The notes under the pieces: generated by a model
The model's database searches: none
Told to the model about the DNA's origin: nothing
The model's input: the letters and a program-made list of their open reading frames with translations, nothing else
NCBI GenBank assembly: GCA_003153375.1
Contig: PLYM01000090.1
Location: 1 to 40,024, forward strand
Direction of reading: 5' to 3'
Source of the DNA: Planctomycetaceae bacterium
Lineage (GTDB): Bacteria; Planctomycetota; Planctomycetia; Pirellulales; PALSA-1355
Length of the DNA stretch: 40,024 bases
Part shown: piece after piece, positions 17,584 through 26,689 of the stretch
Layout: every line of letters begins with the position of its first letter
Position numbering within the stretch: position 1 is the first letter of the stretch
Program-made: the position numbers and the translations under genes

Positions 17584-20500
17584 ATGGCAAGACACAATCG
17601 AGTCGGTGGCCAACTGATGGACCTGGCCGGCGGTCCCCGAAGTAATCGGGCGCGAGCCCACCGCAGTGGCTCCGTCCGATTGTCCTTCGAGCCCCTTGAA
17701 ATCCGCCGGATGCTGTCCGCCACGGTGCAAGGCGACTATGCCACGGCGGCAACGACGCTACAGGGTGCCATCGACGGTGGCGACTTTGTCGTTGACCCTG
17801 AGAATTATGCGATCACGACGGTGTCCGGTATCGACCCGAGTACGGTCAACGTCGACGACGCGGGCGAAATCGAGACCTACCTTTCCGTCGATTCGCTTGA
17901 CGACAGTGTTCTGCAGGCGATTTCGGACGCGGGCGGCCGTCTTGTGGGCATGGATTACCTCTCTATGGCGGTGGATGCTTGGGTGCAGCCCGCAAGCGTG
18001 GCGGGAATGGCACAACTCGCGGACGTCACCCATATTGGGCTTCCGGTCCGGGGGACGATTACGGCCCTTCCCGCGGAAGACACGAACCTTAACGTGCCCG
18101 AGCAAACGTTCGGTGACCCTGAAAACGCTGACGCGGCTTCTGCGGCGCCTACTGGCCAGCAACCGTCGCAGATTCAAACAGTCTACGGATATGGTACTAA
18201 TATTGGCAGTTTCACAGGAGGAGCTGCCGCTCTTGGAATGGGCCAGACAATTGCCATAGTTATCGCTTTTAAAAATCCAAATATCAAAGCGGATCTGGAT
18301 AGCTTCGATGCAAGGTTTAGTCTTCCAGCACCGCCCTTTCTCAATATTATGCCTGTCGGTGCGGTGCCGAACGATCCCGCAGGGACGACAGATAGCTGGG
18401 GGTTGGAGGCATCGCTCGACGTTGAATGGGCGCACGCAATAGCCCCCAATGCAACGATTGATTTAATCGAGACCGCTGACGCGTCGTCTTCCTTATATGA
18501 AGGCGCCGCCATCGCTGCAGCGACACCGGGCGTTTCCGTAGTTTCGATGAGCTGGGGAGCCCCTGAATCTGGCTTCGATGTCGGTGTTGGTGGGAGTAAT
18601 ATAGAAACGTCGCTGGACAGTAACTTTACGACGCCATCCGGGCATTCAAATGTCGCTTTTGTCGCGGCGACCGGTGACTTCGGAGCGCCCGGTAACTATC
18701 CGGCTTTCTCTCCGAATGTGTTGGCGGTGGGCGGCACTAATCTAGCACTAAACAGCGACAATACTCGTATGTCCGAGTTGGGTTGGGTTGGTAGCGGAGG
18801 CGGAGTAAGTACCGCTGAGAGTCAGCCGGCCTTTCAAAACGGCGTCGTGAGTTCCATCAGCACGACAAATCGCACGACGCCGGATGTTTCTTCCGTCGCA
18901 TTCGGAATCGGGGTCGCGATCTATGATTCATATGACAATGGGGTGTCGACCCCCTGGTCCGCCGAGGGAGGAACAAGTGTTGCGACTCCGATTTGGGCTG
19001 GCACTGTCGCCGTGGCCGATCAAGACCGAGCGGCAAACGGCATGGCGGTTCTCAGTAATAGTGCCTTGGAAACGGAGCTCTATGGTGCATCGAGTTCAAA
19101 TTTCTTCGACGTTACTTCCGGCAACAACGGATTTGCGGCCCACGCGGGCTACGATCTGGTTACCGGCCGAGGTTCACCGGTCGCCAATGTCCTCGTTCCC
19201 AGTCTGATGTACGACACATTTACGCCACCGGCACCAACGATGGCGGGTAATGGCCATAACCAAGTGGGCTACATCAATACCCCAACCCCGACTTTTACTG
19301 GAACGGCGCCAATTAATTCATATGTGACCGTTTACGTGGATAGCGCCATTGTCGGGCACGAGCAACTGTCCGGCGATTCCGGCAGCTATAGCATCCCTTC
19401 GACGGTAACCCTTAGTTCTGGAACGCACTCCGTCGCGGTTCGGGTGTCACAGAGCGCTTCGGCAAGCGATCTGTCGAACTCATCTCCATCGGTCAATATT
19501 ACCGTGGATACGACCGCGCCGTTCCCCAGCGTCTCATCGATCACTCCCAACCCTCGCAACGTCGCTGTTCCCTCAGATACGGTCAACTTCAACGAAGCGG
19601 TTTACGGCGTCTCGAATTCGAATTTTACGCTCACAAACGGCGGCTCGAACTTGCTCAGCGGGGCGACTTTTGCGCCCTCCAATTCGAATATGACCTGGAC
19701 GATCGGCAACCTCGCAGGCCTTACGGGCGCTTATGGCACGAATTGGTCACTTGCGCTGGCTAACGACACGGGAATCTACAATGCAGCTGGAATTCAACTC
19801 TCTGGGACAGCAGCAGTCGGATGGAAAATGGCCCCATGGCAGAATCTCAATTCGGGCGGAAACGTCGCCGATGTAACCGACAATGGTTCGGTGTCGCCGC
19901 AAGACGTCGCCGGTGAAGCCCTCGCGCTTACGAACTACAATATTCTCGTTGGCCTTGCACCCACAACAAATAGCGCGGTTCCTCCTGCTCCCTATAATCT
20001 TTATCTCGATGCCACAGGCGACAATAATCTTACGCCCGCCGATTTGCTAGTGACGGTCGATAGCGCCAAGAGCGGCGCTCACGCTGACGCCACTGTTGCC
20101 GATGAAGGAACCCGCTCTGCTCGAATTCGCTTGACGGCAGTGGATATGGATGGAAATCCAATCACTAGTGTTCAGGTGGGGCAACAGTTTCGAGTTGAGG
20201 AATTAGTCACCGACACGAGCGACGGACCTACCGGCGTTTTCGCGGTATTTAATAACTTGAACTTCGACTCGGGACTGGCAACTGCAACTGGGGATGTCAC
20301 ATTTCCCACCGGACTGCCCTTTGTGTTATCGAGTGACCCCGCAGCGGGTGTACGAAACGCAGGTGCCGTCCTCGCCGAGGACGACACTTATGGCGCGGAG
20401 AGTCTCGTGTTCACGTCAACCTTTACCGCCAATACAGCGGGCGTCCTATCCCTAACAACTTCGGCGGATGGCCTTATGGGCCATGATCTACTGGAGTTCG

Positions 20501-22053
20501 ATAACCAGGATCCAGTTCCGACTGAAGACATTGATTTTGGCTCACTTAATTTGACGATTTTTCACCCCCCGGCAGTGAACTTGACGGGTACGGCTGGAGC
20601 CTATGATCGCACTGCGATTTGGAGCGGTGCGCCGGTCGCGCTGGCCGACGTCAACAATGCCACGATCACGGATCCGTCCAGCGGAACGTTGCAGTCGTTG
20701 AGCGTCACCCTCGCCAGCGCTCAAACGGGCGACGTGCTGGCGGCCACGACGACAGGCACTGGTATTTCGGCCAGTTTTGCCGGCGGCACGCTCAGCCTCT
20801 CCGGCAGCGACTCGCTGGCCGACTATCAACAGGTGCTGCGCTCGATCACTTATAACAACACCACGGGCAGCACCGGCGTGTCGAGCGAGTCCGTGACCAT
20901 CGTGGCCAACGACGGCACGAACAACGGCAACACGGCCACCGCCACGATCGACATTCCGCCGATCGTTAAGTTGTCCAATGTGGCCGGGGCCACTGACTAT
21001 ACGGGGAACTGGTACAACAGCGGCGCCGTGCCCATGCAGAATATGGGTCTGGCTGCCATCTACGCTCATGGTAACCCGAACATCACGTCACTGACGGTCG
21101 CGCTGACCACCTTCCACACCGGGGACGTGCTGAGCGTGGCCACTTTGGGCGGAGTTTCGCTCTCGCTCACCAGCAGCTATGCCAACGGCACCCTGACGCT
21201 GAGCGGAACGGACACCCTGGCCCACTATCAGCAAGCGCTGCAGTTCATCAACTATGACAACACCGACGGCGACCCGGGCGTAAGCTCGATCGCGGCCACG
21301 GTTGTCGCCAGCGACGGCACCCTAAGCAGCACCCCAGCCACCTCGACGATCAACATCAACGTGGCCAGTGGCCAAATCCTGGGCAACCGGCTGTTCTATA
21401 ACAATTCGAAATTTGACGGCAACAACGGCGCGATCAACTCCAGCGACGACTCGGCGATCGCCTCGGACAAGGTCGGTTTCAACGGCACGGGCACGGCAAC
21501 GTTCAACAGCATCACGTCGTTCAACAAGGGCATCACCGGCGTGATGGTCGACATTGAAAACGGGCTGGGGAGTCACGGTCTGATCAACCTGACCAGCGGC
21601 GACGTCACGTTCCTGGTGTCCCCAGTCACGTATGTGACGACCAGTTATGACCAGTTGAGCACCTGGAGCGCCGCCCCGACGCCCGCGAATATCTCGGTGC
21701 GGCTCGGCGCAGGCACCGGCGGCTCGGACCGCCTGGAAATCACCTGGGGCACGGGCGTGATCAAGAACACCTGGCTGCAAGTGACCGTGAAAGCGGACGC
21801 CAACACGGGGCTCAGCGCCGACGACGTCTTCTACTTCGGCAGCGTGGTGGGAGATTCGGGCCTGGTCGATACCGCGGCACTCGCGAAAACCGACGGCAAC
21901 GATTACAACGCTGCCTTTAACAACATCATCGGTCTGACCACGCCGACCTGGAACGTTTTTGACTACACCCGCGACGGCAAGGTGGACGGCAGCGACGCGA
22001 GCACGGCAATCGGCAACATCTTCTCGCTGCACTACGTTATTGCCCCGTATTGA
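17584..22053 (+). CDS. Sedolisin-family (S53) protease with dockerin- and cadherin-like modules (1489 aa)
   Basis: Start ATG 17584 has GAGAGAG about 8 nt upstream; an in-frame GTG at 17530 is less likely. Residues ~33-46 carry the planctomycete motif LSFEPLEIRRMLSA. The protease spans about 190-545. Sedolisin catalytic residues are visible: E275 and D279 (GLEASLDVEWAH), oxyanion D365 (ATGDFGA) and S465 (GGTSVATPIWAG). Two Ig-like domains follow, then a dockerin-like pair (DVTDNGSVSPQD / YLDATGDNNLTPAD, ~760-825), a cohesin-like region, two cadherin-like modules (about 998-1124 and 1128-1258) homologous to one in the giant RHS protein, and a terminal dockerin-like half (DYTRDGKVDGSDAS). It is probably an exported, surface-attached endopeptidase. 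Family knowledge: S53 enzymes often work at acid pH. The 3' third looks richer in G+C than the protease part, suggesting mosaic origin. Confidence 0.9.
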   Translation: MARHNRVGGQLMDLAGGPRSNRARAHRSGSVRLSFEPLEIRRMLSATVQGDYATAATTLQGAIDGGDFVVDPENYAITTVSGIDPSTVNVDDAGEIETYLSVDSLDDSVLQAISDAGGRLVGMDYLSMAVDAWVQPASVAGMAQLADVTHIGLPVRGTITALPAEDTNLNVPEQTFGDPENADAASAAPTGQQPSQIQTVYGYGTNIGSFTGGAAALGMGQTIAIVIAFKNPNIKADLDSFDARFSLPAPPFLNIMPVGAVPNDPAGTTDSWGLEASLDVEWAHAIAPNATIDLIETADASSSLYEGAAIAAATPGVSVVSMSWGAPESGFDVGVGGSNIETSLDSNFTTPSGHSNVAFVAATGDFGAPGNYPAFSPNVLAVGGTNLALNSDNTRMSELGWVGSGGGVSTAESQPAFQNGVVSSISTTNRTTPDVSSVAFGIGVAIYDSYDNGVSTPWSAEGGTSVATPIWAGTVAVADQDRAANGMAVLSNSALETELYGASSSNFFDVTSGNNGFAAHAGYDLVTGRGSPVANVLVPSLMYDTFTPPAPTMAGNGHNQVGYINTPTPTFTGTAPINSYVTVYVDSAIVGHEQLSGDSGSYSIPSTVTLSSGTHSVAVRVSQSASASDLSNSSPSVNITVDTTAPFPSVSSITPNPRNVAVPSDTVNFNEAVYGVSNSNFTLTNGGSNLLSGATFAPSNSNMTWTIGNLAGLTGAYGTNWSLALANDTGIYNAAGIQLSGTAAVGWKMAPWQNLNSGGNVADVTDNGSVSPQDVAGEALALTNYNILVGLAPTTNSAVPPAPYNLYLDATGDNNLTPADLLVTVDSAKSGAHADATVADEGTRSARIRLTAVDMDGNPITSVQVGQQFRVEELVTDTSDGPTGVFAVFNNLNFDSGLATATGDVTFPTGLPFVLSSDPAAGVRNAGAVLAEDDTYGAESLVFTSTFTANTAGVLSLTTSADGLMGHDLLEFDNQDPVPTEDIDFGSLNLTIFHPPAVNLTGTAGAYDRTAIWSGAPVALADVNNATITDPSSGTLQSLSVTLASAQTGDVLAATTTGTGISASFAGGTLSLSGSDSLADYQQVLRSITYNNTTGSTGVSSESVTIVANDGTNNGNTATATIDIPPIVKLSNVAGATDYTGNWYNSGAVPMQNMGLAAIYAHGNPNITSLTVALTTFHTGDVLSVATLGGVSLSLTSSYANGTLTLSGTDTLAHYQQALQFINYDNTDGDPGVSSIAATVVASDGTLSSTPATSTININVASGQILGNRLFYNNSKFDGNNGAINSSDDSAIASDKVGFNGTGTATFNSITSFNKGITGVMVDIENGLGSHGLINLTSGDVTFLVSPVTYVTTSYDQLSTWSAAPTPANISVRLGAGTGGSDRLEITWGTGVIKNTWLQVTVKADANTGLSADDVFYFGSVVGDSGLVDTAALAKTDGNDYNAAFNNIIGLTTPTWNVFDYTRDGKVDGSDASTAIGNIFSLHYVIAPY

Positions 22054-22257
22054 CCCGATGTCCCCAGGTGCCTGCCTTTCATTGGCGACGATTTCTGTGT
22101 CATGACAATTGGGGAGTGCAATAAAACGAACGGAGACGCCCTGGAAATCGCGAGCGAAGAATGAAGAATCTTGTCCAGTATCGGCGAAGAACGAAAAGAT
22201 TTTGGATCATCACCGACGCTGTTCAATTATGCGGACTATGTCGCCGTGCCGTGGCCC

Positions 22258-22423
22258 GATTTGGTAACAGTTTGGTAACAGGATTGCCAATTCCGCTGCA
22301 ACACGACTACAATGCGAGTGGCGTCGTTTTTGTGAATTTGTCCCGCGTTTTCAGGCTTTTTTAGCCAATCCCATACGACTGCAATGCCCGAGCAAGGTGC
22401 GAGTTTTTAGGTTGAGGGCCTAG
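22258..22423 (+). repeat. Promoter-bearing repeat, copy B
   Basis: About 93% identical to 15148-15314. No gene follows it in the same direction; the next gene (22539-22952) is on the other strand. It looks like an orphan leader left by recombination. The rest of 22054-22538 shows no gene. Confidence 0.85.
22284..22313 (+). promoter_or_regulatory. Sigma70-like promoter in repeat copy B
   Basis: TTGCCA (22284-22289), an 18-nt spacer and TACAAT (22308-22313), identical in hexamers and spacing to copy A, with the same tandem TTTGGTAACA decamers upstream. What it would transcribe is unclear. Confidence 0.55.
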
Positions 22424-22538
22424 CGGTTGAACTACCGTCCGCGTTCAAGGCCTGCCCCCGCTATTTTCATTTCAAATCTGTTCGATGACGACCACCGCAT
22501 CATCGCCGAAGGCCGTACGCTCCTGCCCTTGCACACTT

Positions 22539-22952
22539 TCACTTCACTTTGACGTCCTCGATGACCGTCACGTCCTTCGGTGCCTTAAGCGCGGTGGGGT
22601 CGTCAGCTACTTGAATCCACGGGATGCGTCGCCGGAGAAGGCCGTTGAATAGCCGCACGTTCGGACGAGCTTCCGTGTTGAGATTGCGGCCAATGATCTT
22701 GACCGTTTTGCCGCCGAAGTGCAGCGTGATCCCCTCCGAGGGATCGAACTCCGCACGGTCCAGCGTGGCGTAATTGAACGCCGACATAGAGCCATCCCGG
22801 TGCCGCACTTCCAGCATGATTGCAGTCTCGCGCATGCCGCGGAGCCATCCGAACCCCCAATTGTCGATAGTGTCATTCTCATCGTCCGGAGGCGGGGTCT
22901 CGACCTTCGGCCGGCAAATGTATTTGTCCAAGTGGTTGTGGCTATCTGTCAT
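22539..22952 (-). CDS. Relaxase-linked hypothetical protein (137 aa)
   Basis: The start overlaps the 3' end of the relaxase gene by 11 nt, so the two are translationally coupled in one transcript. The protein begins MTDSHNHLDKYICRPKVETPPP; a soluble, beta-rich body follows (IMLEVRHRDGSMSAFNYATLDRA; ITLHFGGKTVKIIGRNL). There is no signal peptide or membrane helix. I recognise no family; the strand pattern of the centre resembles small OB- or Sm-like folds, which is only a guess. Tight linkage to a MobF relaxase suggests a role in conjugative DNA processing or its control. Confidence 0.7.
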   Translation of the reverse strand: MTDSHNHLDKYICRPKVETPPPDDENDTIDNWGFGWLRGMRETAIMLEVRHRDGSMSAFNYATLDRAEFDPSEGITLHFGGKTVKIIGRNLNTEARPNVRLFNGLLRRRIPWIQVADDPTALKAPKDVTVIEDVKVK

Positions 22953-25575
22953 AAATCAGTCCTTCTCTCTCTCGCTGTGTTTCGGCCGACATCTCTTGCC
23001 GGGTTTCACGCAACGCGACCATTTCCCGCCGCGGGCCCCCGTTGACGAACTCGGTGGCCGAAACCCGCTCGTCTGATTGATTGATCGCTTCTCTCAAATC
23101 GTTCTTGTTATCCGTGTAAATGGTCACGCGTTCCTTCGCCCTGGAGCACGAGACGTAAAATTGCTCCCGCGACGACGCTGGAAATGACTGGCTTGATTGG
23201 CCGACGAAGACCCGATCGACCGTCTTGCCCTGGCTGGCATGCGACGTCACGACATAGCCATGCGTTAAATGCGAAAACTGCCTTCCGACGGTCCAACCGT
23301 TATTGAGCACGATGTTGCCGTCGGCATCAAACTCCCGGACATTGTATATGGCGCCGTTGCGTAGATCGTGTTTGTCGTCGGCCGTACGGCCGTTACGGGT
23401 GATCCGCACCACGTCGCCCGGCGCGAGCGTGATCGTCGTCGGATGGAATGCCTGGAACCGCGCCGCCTGGTCCAAGGGTAAAGGCCGATCGCCATCCACA
23501 GTCACACGCTCGCCGCGCGTGAATCCCTTGGCGTTCTGATGGTATTGCAATACATCGCCGGGCGCGTAATTGACCGCGTCGCCGCGTTCGGCCTCGGTCA
23601 AGTTGGCGTTTACTAGTGCCAGGAACGTTCGTTCCTCCGTCCCAAGCTTGCCGGCTTGTTGCAACTTGTTCCGGATTTCTGCGGTGATCCTGTTCCCCTC
23701 GGCGTGCGTCGGTGATACGACCAGGGCAGTCTTTCCCTCACGGACGGCCTGGACATAATCGGCCGCCAGTTGGCGGTCGCGTTCGTCGTCACGGATCTCA
23801 TGGACCCAATTCAAGTTGTCCAGACGATTGAACCCCTCGGCCACGCGTCCTTCACTTAACTCCGCCACGGCCGCCTTGTAGTCGCCGGACTGACGTTTGA
23901 TTTCCTTGACCTCTGCCGGCACGAGGCCGGCTTCTTCTTCCAGGAGCCGCAGCGCCGCCCCACGTTCCACCGAACCGTGCTGGCGACGATCACCAGACAA
24001 CAGGACGCGAGCGTCCGTTTTTTCGGCAAGGGCGAAGAGTTGGGCCATCGTCTTCGTGCTCAGCAATCCCGCCTCATCGATCCAAATCAATTGCCCCTCG
24101 ACTTGACGTTGAAGCTTTTCGTCGGCCAAAAGCCTTGCCACCGTCTCGGCGTCCTTGAACCCGGAGTCACGCAACGTGCCGCGGCTGGCGTCGGCCGAGG
24201 GAGCGAAGGCGAACACCTTGGTCCCGGCCGCCTCGACCGTCTCGACTGCCTCGGACATCAACGTGGTCTTCCCGACACCGGCGGCGCCGCGAACGACGAT
24301 GATCCGGTCACGGGATTCGACGATGTGCCGCACGGCCGCCTTTTGCGTGTCGTTGAGCCAGTCTCGTTTGAATGCTTGATGACGCTTGGAGATGGGCTGG
24401 CATGCCCCTCGCCCATCGCGCGCGAAATCAATTACATGGCGTTCCTCTTCCAGCACGTCGTGCGTCGTCGCCATCTGTCGGCCGTTCCGCTCGCCGACGA
24501 TCACATCGCTTCGCGAGGCCTCGCGGCACACTTGTTCGACGGTGGCCTGGCCCACCGCTTGCCGCAGGGCCGTTGCGAGCAACTCGCGCTCCGGGACGAC
24601 CGACTTCCGCTCGAAAACATGGCCGATCGCATATTGCACGGCGCGGGCGGAGGCGTTTCCGTCTCGGGGGTCGGCATCACCGCCGAGCTTGTCTTGAAGC
24701 GCAGCCAAGGCATCAAGCTCCGGCGCCGACATCCTCGACCGCCATTCGTCCTGCAATTCGGGCAGCGTCAGGTTCTTGCGCTTGTGTTGCCGCGTCTTGG
24801 CCCCAAGTTCGGCCTTTTTGTCGGGGTCGTCGATTCCCATCTCGCGAGCCATCTCCTCAATCTGCGCGGTCCGCCGGGAGAACTTGTCGATCAGCCCCTT
24901 CTTGACGCCGTCCAATTCCCAGCCTTTTTTCGTGCGGGCGATCGGCAGGCCCAAATCCGCCAGCTCATACGCAAACCTCGAATGAAACACCGCCTCGAAG
25001 TAGGGAGCATCCCGTTTTAATTCGCGGAACTGGCCCGCCTTCCAGGCCTGTTCTTTATCGTCATGAGTCACGTTGAAGACGAAGCAATGGGCATGAAGAT
25101 GTGGGTCCGGTGTTCCGTCAATTGGGCGTGCCGTGAAGTGAATGAACTCGCCCCAGACCATGTTGCCCGTCCGGCGATTCTCGTCCTTGCCGCCTTTGCG
25201 GACCCGGGCGGACATTTCCGCTTCCATGTCGTGCATCGTGCCGTCCACCGCATCACGGAAGGCATCGAGAATCCGCTCGTCGCGCGTCATCGAGTAGAGG
25301 ACCGAGACGCTCTTGGGCACGTGGAAATTAAAATCGTAGCCCACCGTGCGGTCGGCTCTCTGGCGCGCCGTCAGCTTTTTGCCGGTTTGCGGGTTGACGT
25401 TGTCGCAGAGCGCATCCCACTCGGTTTGTTTCACGTTCCCTTGCAGGCCAAGACGCCGAGCAGCCTCTCCACGCCAACGGCCGGTTAGTTCCTGGCCTTC
25501 GGTATAGTAGTCCGCCGCGGAGCTGTAGTAACTCTTCGCACCGCTCACATGCGCGTTCTGCGTAATCCTTAACAT
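22942..25575 (-). CDS. MobF-family conjugative relaxase-helicase (TrwC/TraI type, 877 aa)
   Basis: Residues 1-~300 form the TrwC relaxase domain: N-terminal MLRITQN, paired tyrosines Y16-Y17 and Y23-Y24 as candidate nicking residues, and the three-histidine metal motif HLHAH (H159, H161, H163). Residues ~405-860 form an SF1 helicase: Walker A GAAGVGKT (430-437), Walker B IWIDEAG (497-503), and C-terminal motifs TSHASQGKTVDRV and FYVSCSRAKERV. At 877 aa it is shorter than TraI and close to TrwC. Family knowledge: it nicks at oriT, stays bound to the 5' end and unwinds the transferred strand. A possible -10 (TATGAT) lies 5 nt before the ATG. I could not identify oriT or a type IV secretion system here, so the element may rely on another element's transfer machinery. 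Confidence 0.93.
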   Translation of the reverse strand: MLRITQNAHVSGAKSYYSSAADYYTEGQELTGRWRGEAARRLGLQGNVKQTEWDALCDNVNPQTGKKLTARQRADRTVGYDFNFHVPKSVSVLYSMTRDERILDAFRDAVDGTMHDMEAEMSARVRKGGKDENRRTGNMVWGEFIHFTARPIDGTPDPHLHAHCFVFNVTHDDKEQAWKAGQFRELKRDAPYFEAVFHSRFAYELADLGLPIARTKKGWELDGVKKGLIDKFSRRTAQIEEMAREMGIDDPDKKAELGAKTRQHKRKNLTLPELQDEWRSRMSAPELDALAALQDKLGGDADPRDGNASARAVQYAIGHVFERKSVVPERELLATALRQAVGQATVEQVCREASRSDVIVGERNGRQMATTHDVLEEERHVIDFARDGRGACQPISKRHQAFKRDWLNDTQKAAVRHIVESRDRIIVVRGAAGVGKTTLMSEAVETVEAAGTKVFAFAPSADASRGTLRDSGFKDAETVARLLADEKLQRQVEGQLIWIDEAGLLSTKTMAQLFALAEKTDARVLLSGDRRQHGSVERGAALRLLEEEAGLVPAEVKEIKRQSGDYKAAVAELSEGRVAEGFNRLDNLNWVHEIRDDERDRQLAADYVQAVREGKTALVVSPTHAEGNRITAEIRNKLQQAGKLGTEERTFLALVNANLTEAERGDAVNYAPGDVLQYHQNAKGFTRGERVTVDGDRPLPLDQAARFQAFHPTTITLAPGDVVRITRNGRTADDKHDLRNGAIYNVREFDADGNIVLNNGWTVGRQFSHLTHGYVVTSHASQGKTVDRVFVGQSSQSFPASSREQFYVSCSRAKERVTIYTDNKNDLREAINQSDERVSATEFVNGGPRREMVALRETRQEMSAETQREREGLIYDR

Positions 25576-25580
25576 ATCTC

Positions 25581-25586
25581 ATCATA
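25581..25586 (-). promoter_or_regulatory. Possible -10 box of the relaxase gene
   Basis: TATGAT on the minus strand, 5 nt before the relaxase ATG, implies a leaderless mRNA. No good -35 lies at 16-18 nt; a GTTAAC/TTAAC inverted motif lies just upstream. Confidence 0.35.
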
Positions 25587-25666
25587 CGCCCCAAACGATT
25601 AACCTTTCGTTAACAACTGGCCGCAAACGTAGGGTGGCAGCCGTTGTCAGCGGGTTGCATCGCTTG

Positions 25667-25807
25667 TCAAGCGTTTCCTTGTAAGGCAAGGCGGAGGGCA
25701 GCGGAGCCACGCCAACGGTAGGTCGAGTCCTGCCCCTCGGAATCATAGTTGGCCGTCGAGTAGTAGCTCGCGCCATTGACATGAACGTTCTGCGTGATGC
25801 GCAGCAT
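25667..25807 (-). pseudogene. Truncated relaxase N-terminus (46 codons)
   Basis: ATG at 25807 to TGA at 25667 encodes a protein that begins MLRITQNVHVNGASYYSTA and reaches RWRGSAALRLALQGN. It aligns over its whole length with the first ~47 residues of the intact relaxase 91 nt further on, including the paired tyrosines, but at clearly lower identity than a recent duplication. A TATAAT (25813-25818) sits 5 nt before its ATG. It is a remnant of a second relaxase gene replaced by the present one, or a short leader peptide derived from one. Confidence 0.75.
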
Positions 25808-25818
25808 GCCCCATTATA

Positions 25819-26189
25819 CGAGCCAGAATGTAAAAGGATCGGTAATGTTCTCGCGCTGACAATGGCTGTCTCTGTTTAGCACAGCTTGTCGCCGATTGTG
25901 TTGTGTCTCGTGTTTCATTTTTCTGACAGTGTCCTTCGTTTTTATTCGCCTGAGTCCGTCCAACCACACGGCCTTCTTGCTGGGCTCTTACGAAGCGTCG
26001 CCGGTCACGGCAAGCAGAAAATCGTGGCCCCTCCAATCTTCCTTCGCTGCGCTTTCGTGCAGATTGGCAGCCTCCCCAATTTTCAGCTTGTCCGGAACGC
26101 TAAAGCTCCGGCTAGTCCGCTTCGTTTTTAGGCCCGCAAGGCCGCGATGGTCGTGGCCTTAAAACTCTAGCGAAACGAAGGAAAAAGTT
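25819..26189. other. Divergent intergenic region with hairpin
   Basis: Separates the minus-strand relaxase unit from the plus-strand operon starting at 26190. No convincing gene. A hairpin (AAGGCC... at 26138-26147 with 26151-26160, 3-nt loop) lies 30 nt before the first operon gene and could be a leader element; AAGGA at ~26176 is the ribosome-binding site of that gene. Confidence 0.5.
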
Positions 26190-26405
26190 ATGTCAGACAA
26201 CACGAAGACCAACGAAACCACCGGCTCCAAGCTCCCGAGCCACAACGTCTACCAGGTACGCGATCGCGAAGGACGCAAACCAATCTGGACTCGCATAGGC
26301 AGTGCATGGGCGCACAAGGACGCCAACGGGTTAAGTGTCCAGCTCGACTGCATACCGCTCGACGGCCGCATCACCCTCCGGGTGGCCTCGGAACTGAAAG
26401 AGTAA
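26190..26405 (+). CDS. Small conserved-looking protein with WTRIG motif (71 aa)
   Basis: AAGGA lies ~10 nt before the ATG. After a polar N-terminus (MSDNTKTNETTGSKLPSH) there is a compact beta-rich core: VYQVRDREGRKPIWTRIGSAW, then LSVQLDCIPLDGRITLRV. I recall similar short proteins encoded on conjugative elements, without a known function. It is followed by a strong terminator, so it can be transcribed alone from the intergenic region upstream and in larger amount than the genes behind it. No catalytic motif is visible. Confidence 0.7.
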   Translation: MSDNTKTNETTGSKLPSHNVYQVRDREGRKPIWTRIGSAWAHKDANGLSVQLDCIPLDGRITLRVASELKE

Positions 26406-26415
26406 CTCGACCTGC

Positions 26416-26447
26416 CGGGGCGGGCATGGACGCCTGCCCCGTTTTTT
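26416..26447 (+). terminator. Rho-independent terminator
   Basis: A 10-bp GC-rich stem with one G-T pair (26416-26425 with 26432-26441), a 6-nt loop and six Ts. It may attenuate transcription of the following operon. Confidence 0.85.
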
Positions 26448-26473
26448 ATCTTCACAAGGAAAGGAATCCGACT

Positions 26474-26689
26474 ATGCCTACCAACGAACAACGTGCCGAG
26501 CGAGCCGACAAGGCGATTACAAAGTACGGCACCGATGAACTGCAAACGAACCTGGTCGACTTGCTGGCCGACGCCATGCACTGGTGCGATCACAACGGCG
26601 AGGATTTTCACTTCGCCCTTGCCCAGGCGTGCCGCCATTACATCAACGAACTGAATGACGACCAGCAGGACGAACGGAGGATGTCATGA
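26474..26689 (+). CDS. Small hypothetical protein (71 aa), first gene of the methylase operon
   Basis: ATG 26474 has AAGGAAAGGAA upstream, so it is preferred over the longer frame that would run back through the terminator. The protein is acidic and helical: MPTNEQRAERADKAITKY, then LQTNLVDLLADAMHWCDHNGEDFHFALAQACRHYINEL. There is no signal peptide or membrane helix. Its stop overlaps the start of the methyltransferase-like gene (ATGA), so it is translationally coupled to it. I recognise no family; the composition fits a small helical accessory or regulatory protein of a mobile element. Confidence 0.7.
   Translation: MPTNEQRAERADKAITKYGTDELQTNLVDLLADAMHWCDHNGEDFHFALAQACRHYINELNDDQQDERRMS

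Noticed and set aside
23977-25020. 347-codon plus-strand frame inside the relaxase gene
   Set aside because: Shadow of the minus-strand relaxase, whose motifs are unambiguous.
25886-26162. Overlapping frames in the divergent intergenic region
   Set aside because: No ribosome-binding sites; sequence does not look like protein, and it holds the leader hairpin of the operon.
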